A stretch of DNA of 64,000 bases, taken from assembly GCA_028571685.1 (NCBI GenBank), contig CM053164.1, positions 40,908,501 to 40,972,500 of the forward strand. The letters run 5' to 3'. The stretch is from Heterohyrax brucei (Eukaryota > Chordata > Mammalia > Hyracoidea > Procaviidae). Below, in pieces: positions 12,341-23,035 of this stretch. The position numbers were made by a program, and so were the translations under genes. Position 1 is the stretch's first letter. Every line of letters starts with the position of its first letter. Under the pieces are notes generated by a model that saw only the letters and a program-made list of their open reading frames with translations, had not been told where the DNA came from and did not search any database.

Positions 12341-15029
12341 TCTGAGCAAGGGCAGGCTGCTTGCTACGCAAAAGTATCTTCAAAGCAAATGCCCTGCTGC
12401 TGCTTCTAACCAGAATGCTGGCCCCGAGCAGCTCCTCTCTAAGCATTCTCTGGGGCAAGGGCCAGGTGCAAGCAGGGCAAGTTTCAAGATCTGGCTTTTG
12501 TGGTGACCCTAGAGGTGACATCTCTCTCCCCAGCAACCCTTTGGCAAGCTTGGCTACAAGCACAGCAGAGTCTGCTGAGTTTCCTGTCCCTCCTCTGAGT
12601 GGGTCAGCATGGAGGGGCTAGCTCAGAAGGGGATTCCTGGGGCAATCAAGGAAGAAAGAGCTCCCCAGCCCCCTGGATTTCTGGCTCATTTCCCTGGAAA
12701 GTGGAGATAAGTTCTGGGTCAGGTCTGCGTTCAGAACTGGTTGTGCCCTGAAGTTGCTTCATGACCCCAGGCAGGGACCCCTCTGAGCCCCAGTTATCCC
12801 CTGGCTAGGCAAAGGATCTGGAACCTAACTGCACATCCTCTGACAACCTCCCCTCACCTGGCTCCAAGTTGGGCTCCTTCAGGTGATTCCATCACAAAGA
12901 GGCCCTTCCCACCCAGTGGCTGGGCAGGTAGGATTCCCAGGTAATTAAGCAGCACAGATGGCCCACAGGCTGACCACAATAGATGGGCAGCTGGGCACCC
13001 AGACTTGGTCAATAATTTACTGCTTTCCCCTGGGAGCTGGTGTCAAGTACTCGAGGCCCGGTCAGGCCTCCACTGCTCTACCGCTCCTGAATTATTTAGG
13101 GACTCTTGGCATAGCCAAGGAGTCTCGGGGCAGGGGTTGCCTGGCCACCCCTCTCAAGGCTCCCAGATGTGCAAAGCTGAATGCAGAGATCCTTTGCACT
13201 CAGCATCTCGCCCTCCAGGAAAGCCACAGTTCTCAGGAGGAGCTTGTTCACGCTGGTACTGAGCCAGGACCTGGGGGCCTCATGGCTGCTGTCCAGGACA
13301 CTTTCTTCCTTCACACCATGTTTCCCCCTCTGATGAGCCCCTACAGCCACTGGGTGAGGGACTGTTTCCAAGCTATCTTCTGTTTCTAAGACAAGTCCCT
13401 TTCTCTAAGGTGGGTGGCGATAGGAGCAGGCCCACAGGTTCCACCTCTTACACCAGCCTTCTGTGCGGGAGTTTCCCAAATGTATCAGTCATATGACTCT
13501 GGCTCCCACCCTGAAGTACCCTGACCTCTTCAGAGAAGAAAAGCCCCCCTGATTCCTGCTCCCAGGCCCGCCTGCCGCGTTCCCCTCTGCCTCCTGCTCC
13601 AGAAGGGCATTTATCCCTCCACTCACTCCATAGTCCTCAGGGTCTGCTGCGTGCCTCTCCCGCAACAAGTGGCAGGTGTGGCTTGCTGATGCTTAGGAAG
13701 CTGACTAAGTTCAGTGCACACCTCAGAGGGGCTCCCCTGCACTCAGCTGCCCCATGAGACCGGGCCTGGAGACCGAGCGGGCCCTGATGGGGAGGGCGGG
13801 CGTGCCTTCACAGCGCCTCTGGCTCAGTCCAGCAGGGTCCTGGACATTCTTTAGGCTGCCCAGGAAATGGCATCGTTGCATCTCACCAGGCTCAGGCTTC
13901 CTCGGATGGGGCTTCCTACTTTCTCTTTAGTGGAGGTAGGGAGGGTATGGAGAGAACAAGATGGGGAGAGTTAGCATAGGAACCACATTCCACCACCAGC
14001 AGCCTTCCCTCTTGCGGGCTTTAATTAATTGAAGGCTTAAGTTTCAGTATTATTGAAGTTAAGCAGTCTGTTTCCCAAACAGTACTTCTGATTTCTTTGT
14101 GTAGGAGCTTTTGTGTTTTCAAGGATTCCCAGCAATTACAGTGACTGGTCTAGCAGCTTTGATTGTAGATCTAACAGTCTCTTCCTCAGGTTCTGCCGTC
14201 TCTGCTTGTCTTTTCGTGCTCTGGTTCCTGGCAGTTTGGGTGAAGAAGGAAGAGGAAGCAGAAGGCATGCACTTTAGCCCTGGGTCTCTCAGTATCCTCT
14301 CTGAGACTTGCTGTCATCTTCTGCACAGTGAGGGTTGAAATGGCTGAACTCGGAGGCCTCACGGGGCTCTGCCACCTAGGCCTGTGTCCCGGCCGGGATG
14401 CCTGAATGCATTTCCTGGCCCACAGCTTCTCATTCGCTTCTCTGCTGTCTCCACCCCTAACCATGTCTAGGATCTTTTCCTGTGCTGTTCCTCTTGGTCC
14501 TCACAGGTCACCTCAGTCTGTGACCCCAGGGAAGAAGGTGGCAATTCATCCTGAGGCTCCTGGTGGGGTGCCTCTCACCAGCTTCTCTTGTAGGTGTCAG
14601 AGGCAGTCTCCTGAACAGTGTGATGGTCTCAGAGGCCAATGGGAGGCCTCTGTGCCCCAAATTTCTCCTCTGTGGCCCAAACTTCTCCCTTGTGGCCCTG
14701 CCAGCATGCCTGAGTCAACCACACCCATGTTTAGTTAGGTGAAATCTTGATTCTGAAAACAACAGAATCAGAGACACTTCGGAACCTGCGTGGTTTGGGC
14801 TTCCTGATTCAGGAATTCCCTCTGCAGTGTGACCAAATAGAGGTGCCCAATCCTTTGCTCATCCTCTCCCAGTGACAGGGAGCTCATTACTTCCAAAGAC
14901 AGCTCAGGGATTGGAGAGCTGCACCTGTTAGCAAGCACTCATGGTCCTCTGACTGCTGTCTTCCAGCAGTGCATCCTGGTCCTGGTTCTGCCTCTAGGCA
15001 CATGGCTGTCTATCCATTTCCTCATGGAA

Positions 15030-15135
15030 GGAAGAGTTCTTGGGAGCAGGGACTGTGTCTTAACCCCTCATCTTAGGAGCTCCAGTGAGTGGCCCAGGTC
15101 TGGTGCAGTATAAAGTGTTTGCTCATAAATAGCTG
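15030..15135 (+). mobile_element. L2 3'-end remnant
   Basis: 'gagcagggactgtgtcttaa' and 'ggtctggtgcagtataaagt' match the L2 tail pattern of the form 'agggactttgtct ... cagtgcctggcacatagtag'. Confidence 0.65.
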
Positions 15136-15594
15136 ATATATGACTGGAAGGAAGGATGGGTGGATAGACAGATAAATGAATGAATGTGATTTTCTCCTCC
15201 AGGCTCTCATCCACTTGTCATTGGCCGCATGTAAAGTCCCTTCTCCATCCTGGTCACCACAAGGTGCTGCACGAAGATGTCTTCTCCAACCAGCACAGCA
15301 GCAGTGGTGCCTTTACCTCCTGTTCTGATTGCTCTACTTCTATTAGGAGACTGCCAGCTTTTCTTCGGTTTGTCATTTCCTCCCACTGTTGAGCCACACC
15401 AAGCTTTCAGTGGACACATTCCTGGTCAGCTGCATCTCCTCTGCTGGCCTAAGAGCAATGAATCTTTAACCCGAGGACAGGACTTTACATTTATTACATT
15501 TAGCAAGCATTTCAGACTGTCTAAATCCGTCTGAGAGGACAGAGACTGCTTTTATGAAACATCTAGTACTAATAGTGCTCCCATGGTAGGTGCC

Positions 15595-15870
15595 CTTGGC
15601 CTGCAGAATGTAAGCTCTGCGAGGGCGGGCACTTCACCATCCCCTGCTCCTAGTTCAGTGCCTGACAGACAGTAGACGCTTAGTAAACATTTACTTAAAG
15701 AATAAGTATATATCTATCTCATTGAATTTTCACTACTGCTCTGCAAAGTAAATACCTTTTCTCACATGACTCACTTGAACTTGGAGAGGTCACATAATCT
15801 GACCAAGGTTACTGTGTAGGTGGCTAAGCTGGAATCCAAAACCAGGCCTGCCTGACTCCAGGGTCACTGA
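15595..15870 (+). mobile_element. L2 3' end followed by MIR
   Basis: 15600-15710 reads 'gaatgtaagctctgcgaggg', 'cagtgcctgacagacagtag' and 'cttagtaaacatttactt', a clear L2 tail. 15715-15865 continues as a MIR 3' half ('acctgactccagg'-like end). Confidence 0.82.
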
Positions 15871-15940
15871 ACCAAATTGCCCGGCAGCTCCTTGTCCTCT
15901 GCAGGTGTCACAAGTTTGTCCCCAAGGCTATACATGGTTG

Positions 15941-16180
15941 CTCTAGCAATGTTAACTTCTGGGACAGGTTGTAGCTGGTCAGGCCCACAGAGGACTGGCT
16001 CTGGTCAGAGCCTGCCAGGTATAGCTGTGTCCCCCAGTCACCCTTTCTGGATTCACTCTTACCACCCAGTCTTAGCTTCTTCCCTAAATAATAGCGATGA
16101 ATGAATTGTTGAGTGAGAATTTTTCTGATGCCCTAGAAGTGGCAATAAGGGCACCAGGGACCCCACTTTCTAAAGAGAGC
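15941..16180. repeat. Direct duplication flanking OTOF exon 3, copy A
   Basis: This 240 bp block aligns without gaps to 17038-17277 (offset 1097 bp) at about 92% identity (I count ~18 mismatches). Shared runs include 'cacagaggactggctctggt' and 'gatgccctagaagtggcaat'. It resembles no repeat I know. It lies in intron 3, 3' of exon 3 in the transcript. Confidence 0.95.
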
Positions 16181-16505
16181 GTGGAGGACTTTGTTAGCCA
16201 TTAGGCCTCCAGCTTCTCTAAGGGTAATTATTCCCAGCCTGACCTAAGGAAGCTTTGATGAGGCTGGGGACAGAAAGGGGTGAACAAAGAGGGTGAGCCG
16301 TTTATGGCTGAGAGTGGTTGAGTGGACTAGGGGACCCGGACGGTAGAATAACAAGGGAGAAGGAAATGGATCAAAAACCAGTCCAAGACCTCTTTGGTAT
16401 TAGGGGATCAGTCCAGGGCAGGCCAGGGGCCTGGAGAGGGGACCCCAAGGAGAAGCAAGACCAGCACCTCAAGGCCGCACCGCTCCCTGCCCGCCCTGTA
16501 CTTAC

Positions 16506-16594
16506 TTGTTGCTGAAGACTTTGCTGTAGTTGAAGATCTGAATCTCCAGCATCTCACTGCTCTCAATGCTGCTGGCCACTGGCCACCGGAATGT
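16506..16594 (-). CDS. OTOF: OTOF exon 3 (otoferlin C2A domain)
   Basis: The 89 bp minus-strand exon has a textbook acceptor (ctctctccccag|ACA) and donor (AACAA|gtaagtac). It encodes [20 protein letters not shown] then FNYSKVFSN plus two bases (AA) of a split Lys codon finished by the first G of exon 4. This corresponds to otoferlin residues ~47-76 within C2A. Relative to the human protein as I recall it, IESSEM replaces IDRNEM and IQIF replaces IQVF, substitutions of the kind expected between mammals. The exon is bracketed by a ~240 bp direct duplication (15941-16180 and 17038-17277), which lies wholly in the flanking introns. Confidence 0.97.
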
Positions 16595-16664
16595 CTGGGG
16601 AGAGAGGGACAGCTGTGGCCCCGGGTAGAAATAAGCACTGAGGCCCAGTGCTTTCCATCTGGAC

Positions 16665-16800
16665 TTTCACTCAGTCCTGAGAACCACCTGCGGGACAGGT
16701 ACTGCTGACTGCTGACCCCTCTTCCACAGATGGTGCTTGGAGAGGTTTAGTGACTGCCCAGGGTCACATAGCAAGCAACAGTCCTAGGCCCAAACCATGA
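16665..16800 (+). mobile_element. MIR remnant
   Basis: 'gacaggtactgctgactgct' and 'gtgactgcccagggtcacat' with 'agcaagcaacagtc' follow the MIR core. Confidence 0.75.
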
Positions 16801-17037
16801 CTTGTAGTGCTCCTTCTCACAGCTTCTGCCCAATACCTGTGGTGGCCTTTAGGGCAGGGGTGCACCCAGTGTGGTGGTCAGGCCCTAAGACAGCACCAGG
16901 GATGGTGGGCTATGAGCTTGTTTCTGGGCGTGTGCTGAGTGGAGTGGTCTCTGTCTGACTCATCCTAAACAACACGGGCTTGGCCTTGAGTGGGAGTTCC
17001 CAGATCCCCTACCCTAATCAGGACAAACCACCCTTTA

Positions 17038-17277
17038 CTCTAACAATGTTAACTTCTGGGACAGATTTTAGCTGGTCAGTCCCACAGAGGACTGGCTCTG
17101 GTCAGAGCCTGCCGGGTATGGCTGTGTCCCCCACTTACCCTTTCTGGATTCACCCTTACCACCCGGTCTTAGCCTCTTCCCTAAATAATAATGATGAATG
17201 AAATGTTGAATGAGACTTTTTCTGATGCCCTAGAAGTGGCAATAAGGTCACCAGGGACCCCACTCTCTAAAGAGAGC
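17038..17277. repeat. Direct duplication flanking OTOF exon 3, copy B
   Basis: Partner of 15941-16180, same orientation, in intron 2. The homology begins at 'ctctaacaatgttaacttct' and stops after 'taaagagagc'. The sequence outside both ends is unrelated between copies, so this is a discrete duplicated segment. Confidence 0.95.
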
Positions 17278-18223
17278 TTCAGGTAATAGCGCTGGCTACC
17301 CCAAAGGTCCTGTTGCCCACAGCCGTTATCCCAGCACTTCTCTTCCATGAGACATAAAAGAAGATGAGGGAAGGGAAAGGAGGAAGGGTTAACATCCACA
17401 GTGCAGTGTTTCTATGGCACTTTCCTAGGAGAAAAGCTCTTAGACATAGAGGCACATGCAAGAGGGGGAGCTTGACATACAAACCCCCAGAGGCATCTGC
17501 CTGGGTAGTGGCTTTGTTGCTTTGTCCCCTGGGCCTCTCTGGAGACCCTTGGAGCACAGGCAGGGCAGAGAGAGTGGCCACAAAGCAGCTTGTGTGCCAT
17601 AGTTTGATGTTAAGCATATGACCATGCTCTGTGGGCCAGTGGGTGCTGTGAAGGGTAGCCAGGCGTGCCAGGAGAAGGGTGCTCCTCGGCTTATATGAGC
17701 CTGTGGGGGCTGTTCCAACAGTGGCAGGAGCTGAGAGTGGGTCTTAAATGGTTGGGCTGGAGCCCGTTTTCCTGGGTCAGAACTCACGAGGGGCACCATG
17801 AGAAGACCAGCCATGCTGATGGTACTGGATCCAGGTAGAGTGCTCCCAAGAAGCTGCCACAACCCACAATAAGGGGTGGCATCCATGGCAGAGACTAGAG
17901 GCACCTTCATCCCTGAGCTGGAGTTGAGAGAGGAATGAGTGAACAGGTGTCCCCTGGGCATCTGTGTCACGACAGGCCATGCCATAAGAACAGGGGAGGA
18001 CCCCCTGCAGCAAATGGGGTGCCAGGCTGGGGTAGCAAAGCCTCAGGACTAGACTTTGCAATACTGAAGATGGCAAAATAGCTAGCTCTGGAGTCTGTTC
18101 AAGATGTTGAGAGCCAGTACCGAGAAGGGCTTTGACAGAGCAGGTTTATTTTCATATCCCACCCAATGTGGATTGCTCAGTCAGCCAGTAATAAATCATC
18201 ATGGTAAACATTAGAGTCATAAT

Positions 18224-18520
18224 AATAATGTTGTCATTGTTAGCTGCCGTTGGTTGGCCCCCACCTCGCGGCGACCCCACGCTCAGTGGAATGGAGGTAA
18301 CCCAGTCCTGTGCCATCCCCAGCCCCGGTCACAGATCAGGCTATCATGATCCATAGAGTTTCATTGGCTCATTTTCAGAAGTAGATCACCAAGCTTTCCA
18401 CCCTGGTCCATTTTACTCCAGAAGCTCTGAGATGTGTTCAGCATCATGGCAACATGCGGACGCCCCCTGACAGACGGATGGTGGCCGCAACCAGCTGCAG
18501 GGCCTTTTCTATTACGCAGG
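18224..18520 (-). mobile_element. Antisense long AfroSINE/RTE-tail composite
   Basis: Reads 'gttagctgccgttggttggc', 'ggcgaccccacgctcagtgg', 'cattggctcattttcagaag', 'tagatcaccaagctttccac' and 'tgttcagcatcatggcaaca' in order. Same architecture as 11655-12020. Confidence 0.78.
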
Positions 18521-18708
18521 CTCTCAACACTCAAAGACTAGTGCTGAAGCTTGATTCATCCCATTTTTGCAACCCGATGAGGCTGGTAATGTGTTCTGTG
18601 TTTTACAGATAGCAACGTAGTAACGTGATTTAGAGAGCTCTGTAGCGAGCAGCACTACTCAGGCCTCTGTAAGGTGGCCCTGTGAGTTTGCTGTTTCCAA
18701 GGCTGTTG

Positions 18709-19198
18709 TTTTAGTCAGCTAGTGCTGCTCTAACAGAAACACCACAGAACGGATGGCTTTAACAAAGGAAGATTTAGTCTCACACAGTTCGGTAGGCTAC
18801 AAGTCCAAATTCAGGGTGTCCACTCCCGGAGAAGGCTTTCCCCCTTGCTGGCTCTGGAGGAAAGTCCAGTGTTGCATCAGTCTTTGTCTAGGGAGCGTCT
18901 TGGCACGTTAGGTCTCAGTGATGTACTCTTTCTCCGGTGCTGCTTCTTGATGGTGTGAGGTTCCCAATTCTCTGCTTGCTTCTCTTTCCTTTTATCTCAT
19001 GTAGACTGAAAGGATTAAGAGTGGGCAAGCCATACTCGAGGGAAACTCCCTTGACAGTGGAGCAGGGAGGTGATCCTATGACGGCATTTACAGCCTTTAA
19101 CATACAACACAGGAACATCACAAAACGGAGGACAATCACAAATATTGGGAATCACGGCCCAGCCACACGGCTGGGGGGGACACAATTCAATCCATGAC
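18709..19198 (+). mobile_element. Interspersed element starting 'ttagtcagctagtgctgctc' (family not named)
   Basis: A ~490 bp element ending 'gacacaattcaatccatgac'. A second, 3'-truncated copy is at 56171-56360, sharing 'ggatggctttaacaaa', the 'ggtaggctac/gactcccaaatt' region and 'ggctctggaggaa'. The ends resemble a widespread old mammalian element, but I do not recall its name with certainty. Confidence 0.8.
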
Positions 19199-20597
19199 GG
19201 CTGTACTTCCTTGTCTCCCAGAAGGGGACTCCTCAGAGGGCTTGGGGGCTCTAAACCAGCCTGGGTGGTCACTGCCTGGTGGGGGCAGGGTCTGTGTTGG
19301 GGAAACGGCCTTCCTAGCATTCCTTCAGGGCTGGCCAAGTCTCAGGGAAGTCCCTGAGACTCCAGATGGTTCACCTGGAGCACAGGGGGGAAGGTAGAAG
19401 CAGAGAAGAAGGGCTGGAGGAAGAGGGCTCTGGGGCACAGCTTGAAGGAACCAAGAAGGAGAAGGAAGGGTGAGAGGCACCTGAGAGAGTGGAGGCAGGC
19501 TGGCTGCCAGACCTGCAGGCTTCCTTTCCCAGCGTCTGCCGCTGCTGTCTGGATACGTCAGGCGGCTCAGTGGAGTGTGTAGTTTTCTTAATGAAGTTGC
19601 TTTTATTGGGCTGTGGGGAAATAAACCTGCTTCAGGAGACCCATCTCATTAGCCAAGCTGCTGAGGAGAGAGGGCTGGAGCCGCCACTAAGAGTTCTGTT
19701 TTTCCCAGGATGCAGAGGGGCAGAGGAGGCCAACCCATCTGCGGGCCTGGAGAGCGTTAGGATTTGGGCATTAGAAAGAGAGAGAGATTAGGAGAAAAAG
19801 GAGATGACTCTGGAAATGGCATGATTACAAGGGGGGAGGTGGAACTGAGAGACTAATTAGGTAAACATTAAGGCATCAGCGGAAATCATTTCGAGGAAAA
19901 GTATGCTGAGGAAAAGCGTTATGACGAGGGAAAGGTGCCCAGAGAGGGGGATATTTAGGCATCCTGCTTGCTCGTTGGTGATCCTGATTTGCTGAACTCC
20001 TGGGGAGCCCCTCATTGGATGCTAATGGCTGACAGAAAGAAGGCCAACCTGTGGAGCAAGGTGCCGAGTGGACAGTGGGGCCTGGGAGAGGCAGGAGGGA
20101 GGGCAGCTCGGGAGCTCTGACTGGAGACGAGGGTGCAGGAAAGTCTATTTGGGCAAATGACTTGGGCCCTGTCAGGAGTTCGTCAGCTGAAAGGAAAGCA
20201 CTGGGTTTCCAGGAGGGAGCCTCTGGAGAGGGGTAACAAATGCCAGAGCAGGACTGATGATCTGGAGTGGTTCCTAAGACCAACGTCCTTCTCAGAGACT
20301 TCCAGATGAGTGAAAACACAAGCTTCTGAGTGAGTCAGACAAGCTGCTTTTATCTCCAACTTCCCTGACCCGATGGCAGTGAGCTTGGTTTTTCTTCCCC
20401 ACCTCACACATCTCTTTCCTCTTGCTCTTCTGCCTCCTCCGTTTCCCACCCACCCACACTACTCTTCCTCACTTCTTTTCCGTCCTGTGTTGTTCTGCGT
20501 TCCTCTCTTCACAGCCTCCACTTTGTCGTACACCAGTCTCTCTCTCCCTGATCCTTAATCTTGGCTGCAAATTAGTCACTTGGGGAGCTCTTAGAAA

Positions 20598-20727
20598 CAA
20601 TGGCGGAGTAGTGGTTAAGAGCTGGCACTAACCAAAAGGTTCGCAGTTTGAATCCACCAGGCGCTCCTTGGAAACTCTACAGGGCAGGTCTACTTCGTTC
20701 CACAGGCTCGCTGTCAGTCAGCCTTGA
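20598..20727 (+). mobile_element. AfroSINE, 3'-truncated
   Basis: 'agtagtggttaagagctggc', 'aaccaaaaggttcgcagttt' and 'gaatccaccaggcgctcctt' are diagnostic. The tail breaks into the 59 bp duplicated sequence at 20728. Confidence 0.93.
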
Positions 20728-20786
20728 CCCCTCTGTCAGGTTCCGGTTCACTGCACACTTAGGTCAACATGTAACACTATTGCTTC
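20728..20786. repeat. 59 bp near-identical direct repeat, copy 1
   Basis: Matches 21733-21791 with a single mismatch (t/c before gcttc). Starts 'cccctctgtcaggttccggt'. It immediately follows a truncated SINE. Confidence 0.95.
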
Positions 20787-21059
20787 TCCTCCACAGCTTC
20801 CTGAAATAGGTACCAATTGCTCTTAGTAGCTGAAGTCCTCCTTCTTATGTTCCCTGTAGCATTTTCCAACCTGATCACCACTGTTTGTTTCCACTGCCCT
20901 TCCTTCACCAAACATCTGATGAGCTCCGGCTCAGCAGCGACAGGTCGGGTGAGGCGCCTTCTCAGGGAGCCTGAGGGTCATACTGCTGGTGATTCTCTGG
21001 GTTCTTACAGCCCTAGGCTTGTATCTCATGCAGGGTAGAGTCCACTGTGGTGTCTCAAA

Positions 21060-21235
21060 GTCTGGGTCACAGACTTGAGTTTCTGACTCTAACTCCATCA
21101 ATTTGCTTTGTAACCAGAGACCACTCACGTCATCTTTTTGTACCAGAGCTTTCTCATCTGTAAAATGGGGGTAACAATATCCATCTCACAGGGCTGTTGA
21201 GAGAACCAAATGATCACATAAGTAAAAGGATTTTG
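21060..21235 (+). mobile_element. MIR remnant
   Basis: 'agctttctcatctgtaaaat' and 'gggggtaacaatatccatct' are a well-preserved MIR 5' half. Confidence 0.85.
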
Positions 21236-21274
21236 TAGGTGGCATGGCACTGCAGAAATTGGAGGCATTGTTCG

Positions 21275-21484
21275 TTTGGTTTTCTCCTGAAGTCATTCTG
21301 TGCATGTCTGTGGCTGACACTTACACATTTTTTTTTTTGAAGGAATTGTGTGTGTGTCCGTGGCTGACATTTACACATTGCTTGTTTTTTCCTGAAGGAA
21401 TTTTGTGTGTCTCTGGCCAACACTTGCACGTTGTCTGTTTTTTTCCTGAAGCAATTCTGTGCATGTCTGCGGCCGACAATGCAC
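21275..21484. repeat. Minisatellite, about four units of 50-55 bp
   Basis: The unit contains '(t)n-cctgaaggaattctgtgc' then 'atgtctgtggctgacactta' and 'cacattg'. Unit anchors (tgaa) fall at 21288, 21338, 21393 and 21447. Length variation comes mainly from the T-run. The repeat carries no start or stop pattern suggesting coding use. Confidence 0.92.
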
Positions 21485-21732
21485 CTCCCTGGCTCCCATC
21501 CTCCTCTGATCTTTTCCATCACCCCTGACCACCTCTTCTGCCTGTGTGTTTCCCATCTCTCTTTCACTCCTCTTGTCGTTGTTTTCATTTCTCATTGTCT
21601 CCATCCCTCTGGCCTTTTCTTCCATCCTACCAGTTGGGAAATGTGGACACACATAATGGGAGAGGGCAGCAAGGCTAGATGGAGAAGTCTGGGGGCTGAG
21701 GGAGGTGTGGGGAGAAGGAGGGTCCCCTGCGG

Positions 21733-21791
21733 CCCCTCTGTCAGGTTCCGGTTCACTGCACACTTAGGTCAACATGTAACACTATCGCTTC
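21733..21791. repeat. 59 bp near-identical direct repeat, copy 2
   Basis: Same orientation as copy 1 and 1005 bp away. The copy sits in sequence with no SINE immediately 5' of it. Confidence 0.95.
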
Positions 21792-21839
21792 CGAAGAAAC
21801 TGTATACTGGGTAGCATGGAGTACTTTTTGGATCACCTT

Positions 21840-22000
21840 AAGCCCTGGTGGCGTAGTGGTTAAGTGCTATGCTGCTAACTGAAAGGTTGGCAGTTAAAGT
21901 CCACCAGGTACTTCTTGGAAACTGTAAGGAGCAGTTCCACTCTGCCAATAGGGTCCCTAAAAGTTGGAATCAACTTGATGGGTTTAGGTGTTTTGTTTGT
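21840..22000 (+). mobile_element. AfroSINE
   Basis: 'agccctggtggcgtagtggt', 'ctgctaactgaaaggttggc' and 'aaagttggaatcaacttgat' mark head, body and tail. Ends in a T/G-rich tail. Confidence 0.95.
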
Positions 22001-22207
22001 TTTGTCACTAGTAGCCAAGGCTCACAGTAACACAGCAAAGATGTGCTTTTTGTACAAATGGGAAAGTAAGAAGTGGTTGGTTGGTGGTGGGGGCACCAGA
22101 TGTTGAGACTGAAGTCCCCAGATGCTGAGACTAGGGCTTAATCTGCTACACCAGATGTTCTTCTAAAGCCAGCGGCCCTCCTTCTGGGATATCGGCAACG
22201 AAAACAT

Positions 22208-22520
22208 TATTTATTGAGTGCTAACTGTGTGCCAGGCACTGGATGAGCATGTTAAATATGCTATATAATGTAACCCCACTTTACAGATGAGGATGCTGAA
22301 GCTCAGAAAGAATTTGCCCAAATGAGTTTAGCCAGTAAGTGGTAACAGAGTTTACTAGTTGAAAGAAGAGCCAGACTGCCCATGTTCAAATCCACTAGCC
22401 ACTGGCAGTGTTGTAACCTTGAGCAAGTTACCTAACCTCTCAGTGTCATTTGTAAAATGAAGATGTCCCCTAAGCCACTGGGCTCTGGCACTGGGTTAAC
22501 ACTGAGTGAGTATTAACCAA
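22208..22520 (+). mobile_element. Two adjacent MIR remnants
   Basis: 22208-22350: 'tattgagtgctaactgtgtg', 'ccaggcactggatgagcatg', 'ccactttacagatgaggatg'. 22360-22520: 'ccttgagcaagttacctaac', 'cagtgtcatttgtaaaatga'. Both follow the MIR consensus closely. Confidence 0.88.
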
Positions 22521-22529
22521 TGCTGTTAT

Positions 22530-22712
22530 CTAGTCCCTAGGTGGTGTGAATGGTTAATGTGCTCAGTTGCTACCAAAAGATGCCTTGGAAAACAGTGTGT
22601 CAGTCTACTCCCAAACAGCCAGCCACTGAAAACCCTGTGGATCACAACTCTGCTCTGACACATGAGGCTGCCATCAGTTTGAATTGTCTCAGCAGCAACT
22701 GGTTTTTCATGC
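22530..22712 (+). mobile_element. AfroSINE, long variant
   Basis: 'agtccctaggtggtgtgaat', 'ccagccactgaaaaccctgt' and 'gctctgacacatgaggctgc' match the second AfroSINE subtype, also seen at 56672 and 58083. Confidence 0.9.
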
Positions 22713-22823
22713 CACTACCTAGAATGTCTACCTGCCCCAAAGCCAATCATTCTTTCTGGGAGGAGCCACATAGCCCCCACCCCATCCAAAGGGGGAGTCT
22801 ATGTCCCCTCTCTTGAATTTAAG

Positions 22824-23035
22824 CATGAATGGTTTGTGTGCAGGTACTAACCTAAAGGTTAGTGGTATGAAATAGTATGAAATGGTATGAAATAGTGCTG
22901 TGGAAGAAAAGACTGGCAATCTGCTTCTGTAAAGATTACAGTCAAGAAAACAGTTCTATTCTGTAGTACATGGACCTGCCATGAGTTAGAATTGACATGA
23001 TGGAAATGGCTTTGGTTAGTTTTCGGTTTTGATTT
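22824..23035 (+). mobile_element. AfroSINE, long variant with internal triplication
   Basis: SINE body 'gcaatctgcttctgtaaaga' and tail 'gccatgagttagaattgaca'. Around 22866-22897 'tatgaaatagtatgaaatgg' shows a ~10 bp motif repeated three times inside the element. Confidence 0.88.

Larger units (their letters stand above)
8224..16505 (-). other. OTOF: OTOF intron 3
   Basis: An 8.3 kb intron with donor gtaagtac at 16505 and acceptor cccacag at 8224. It holds an antisense L1 3' fragment, three AfroSINE-type copies, L2 and MIR remnants, and the left copy of the 240 bp duplication. The stretch 12.4-14.0 kb is repeat-poor and GC-rich, and its function, if any, cannot be read. Confidence 0.93.

Noticed and set aside
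13740..13830. GC-rich patch as a CpG island or promoter
   Set aside because: Too short, with few CpGs and no first exon or core promoter elements nearby.
17440..17985. 181-codon minus-strand frame in the OTOF direction
   Set aside because: Not similar to otoferlin and not bounded by matching splice sites; lies between exons 2 and 3, which join cleanly without it.
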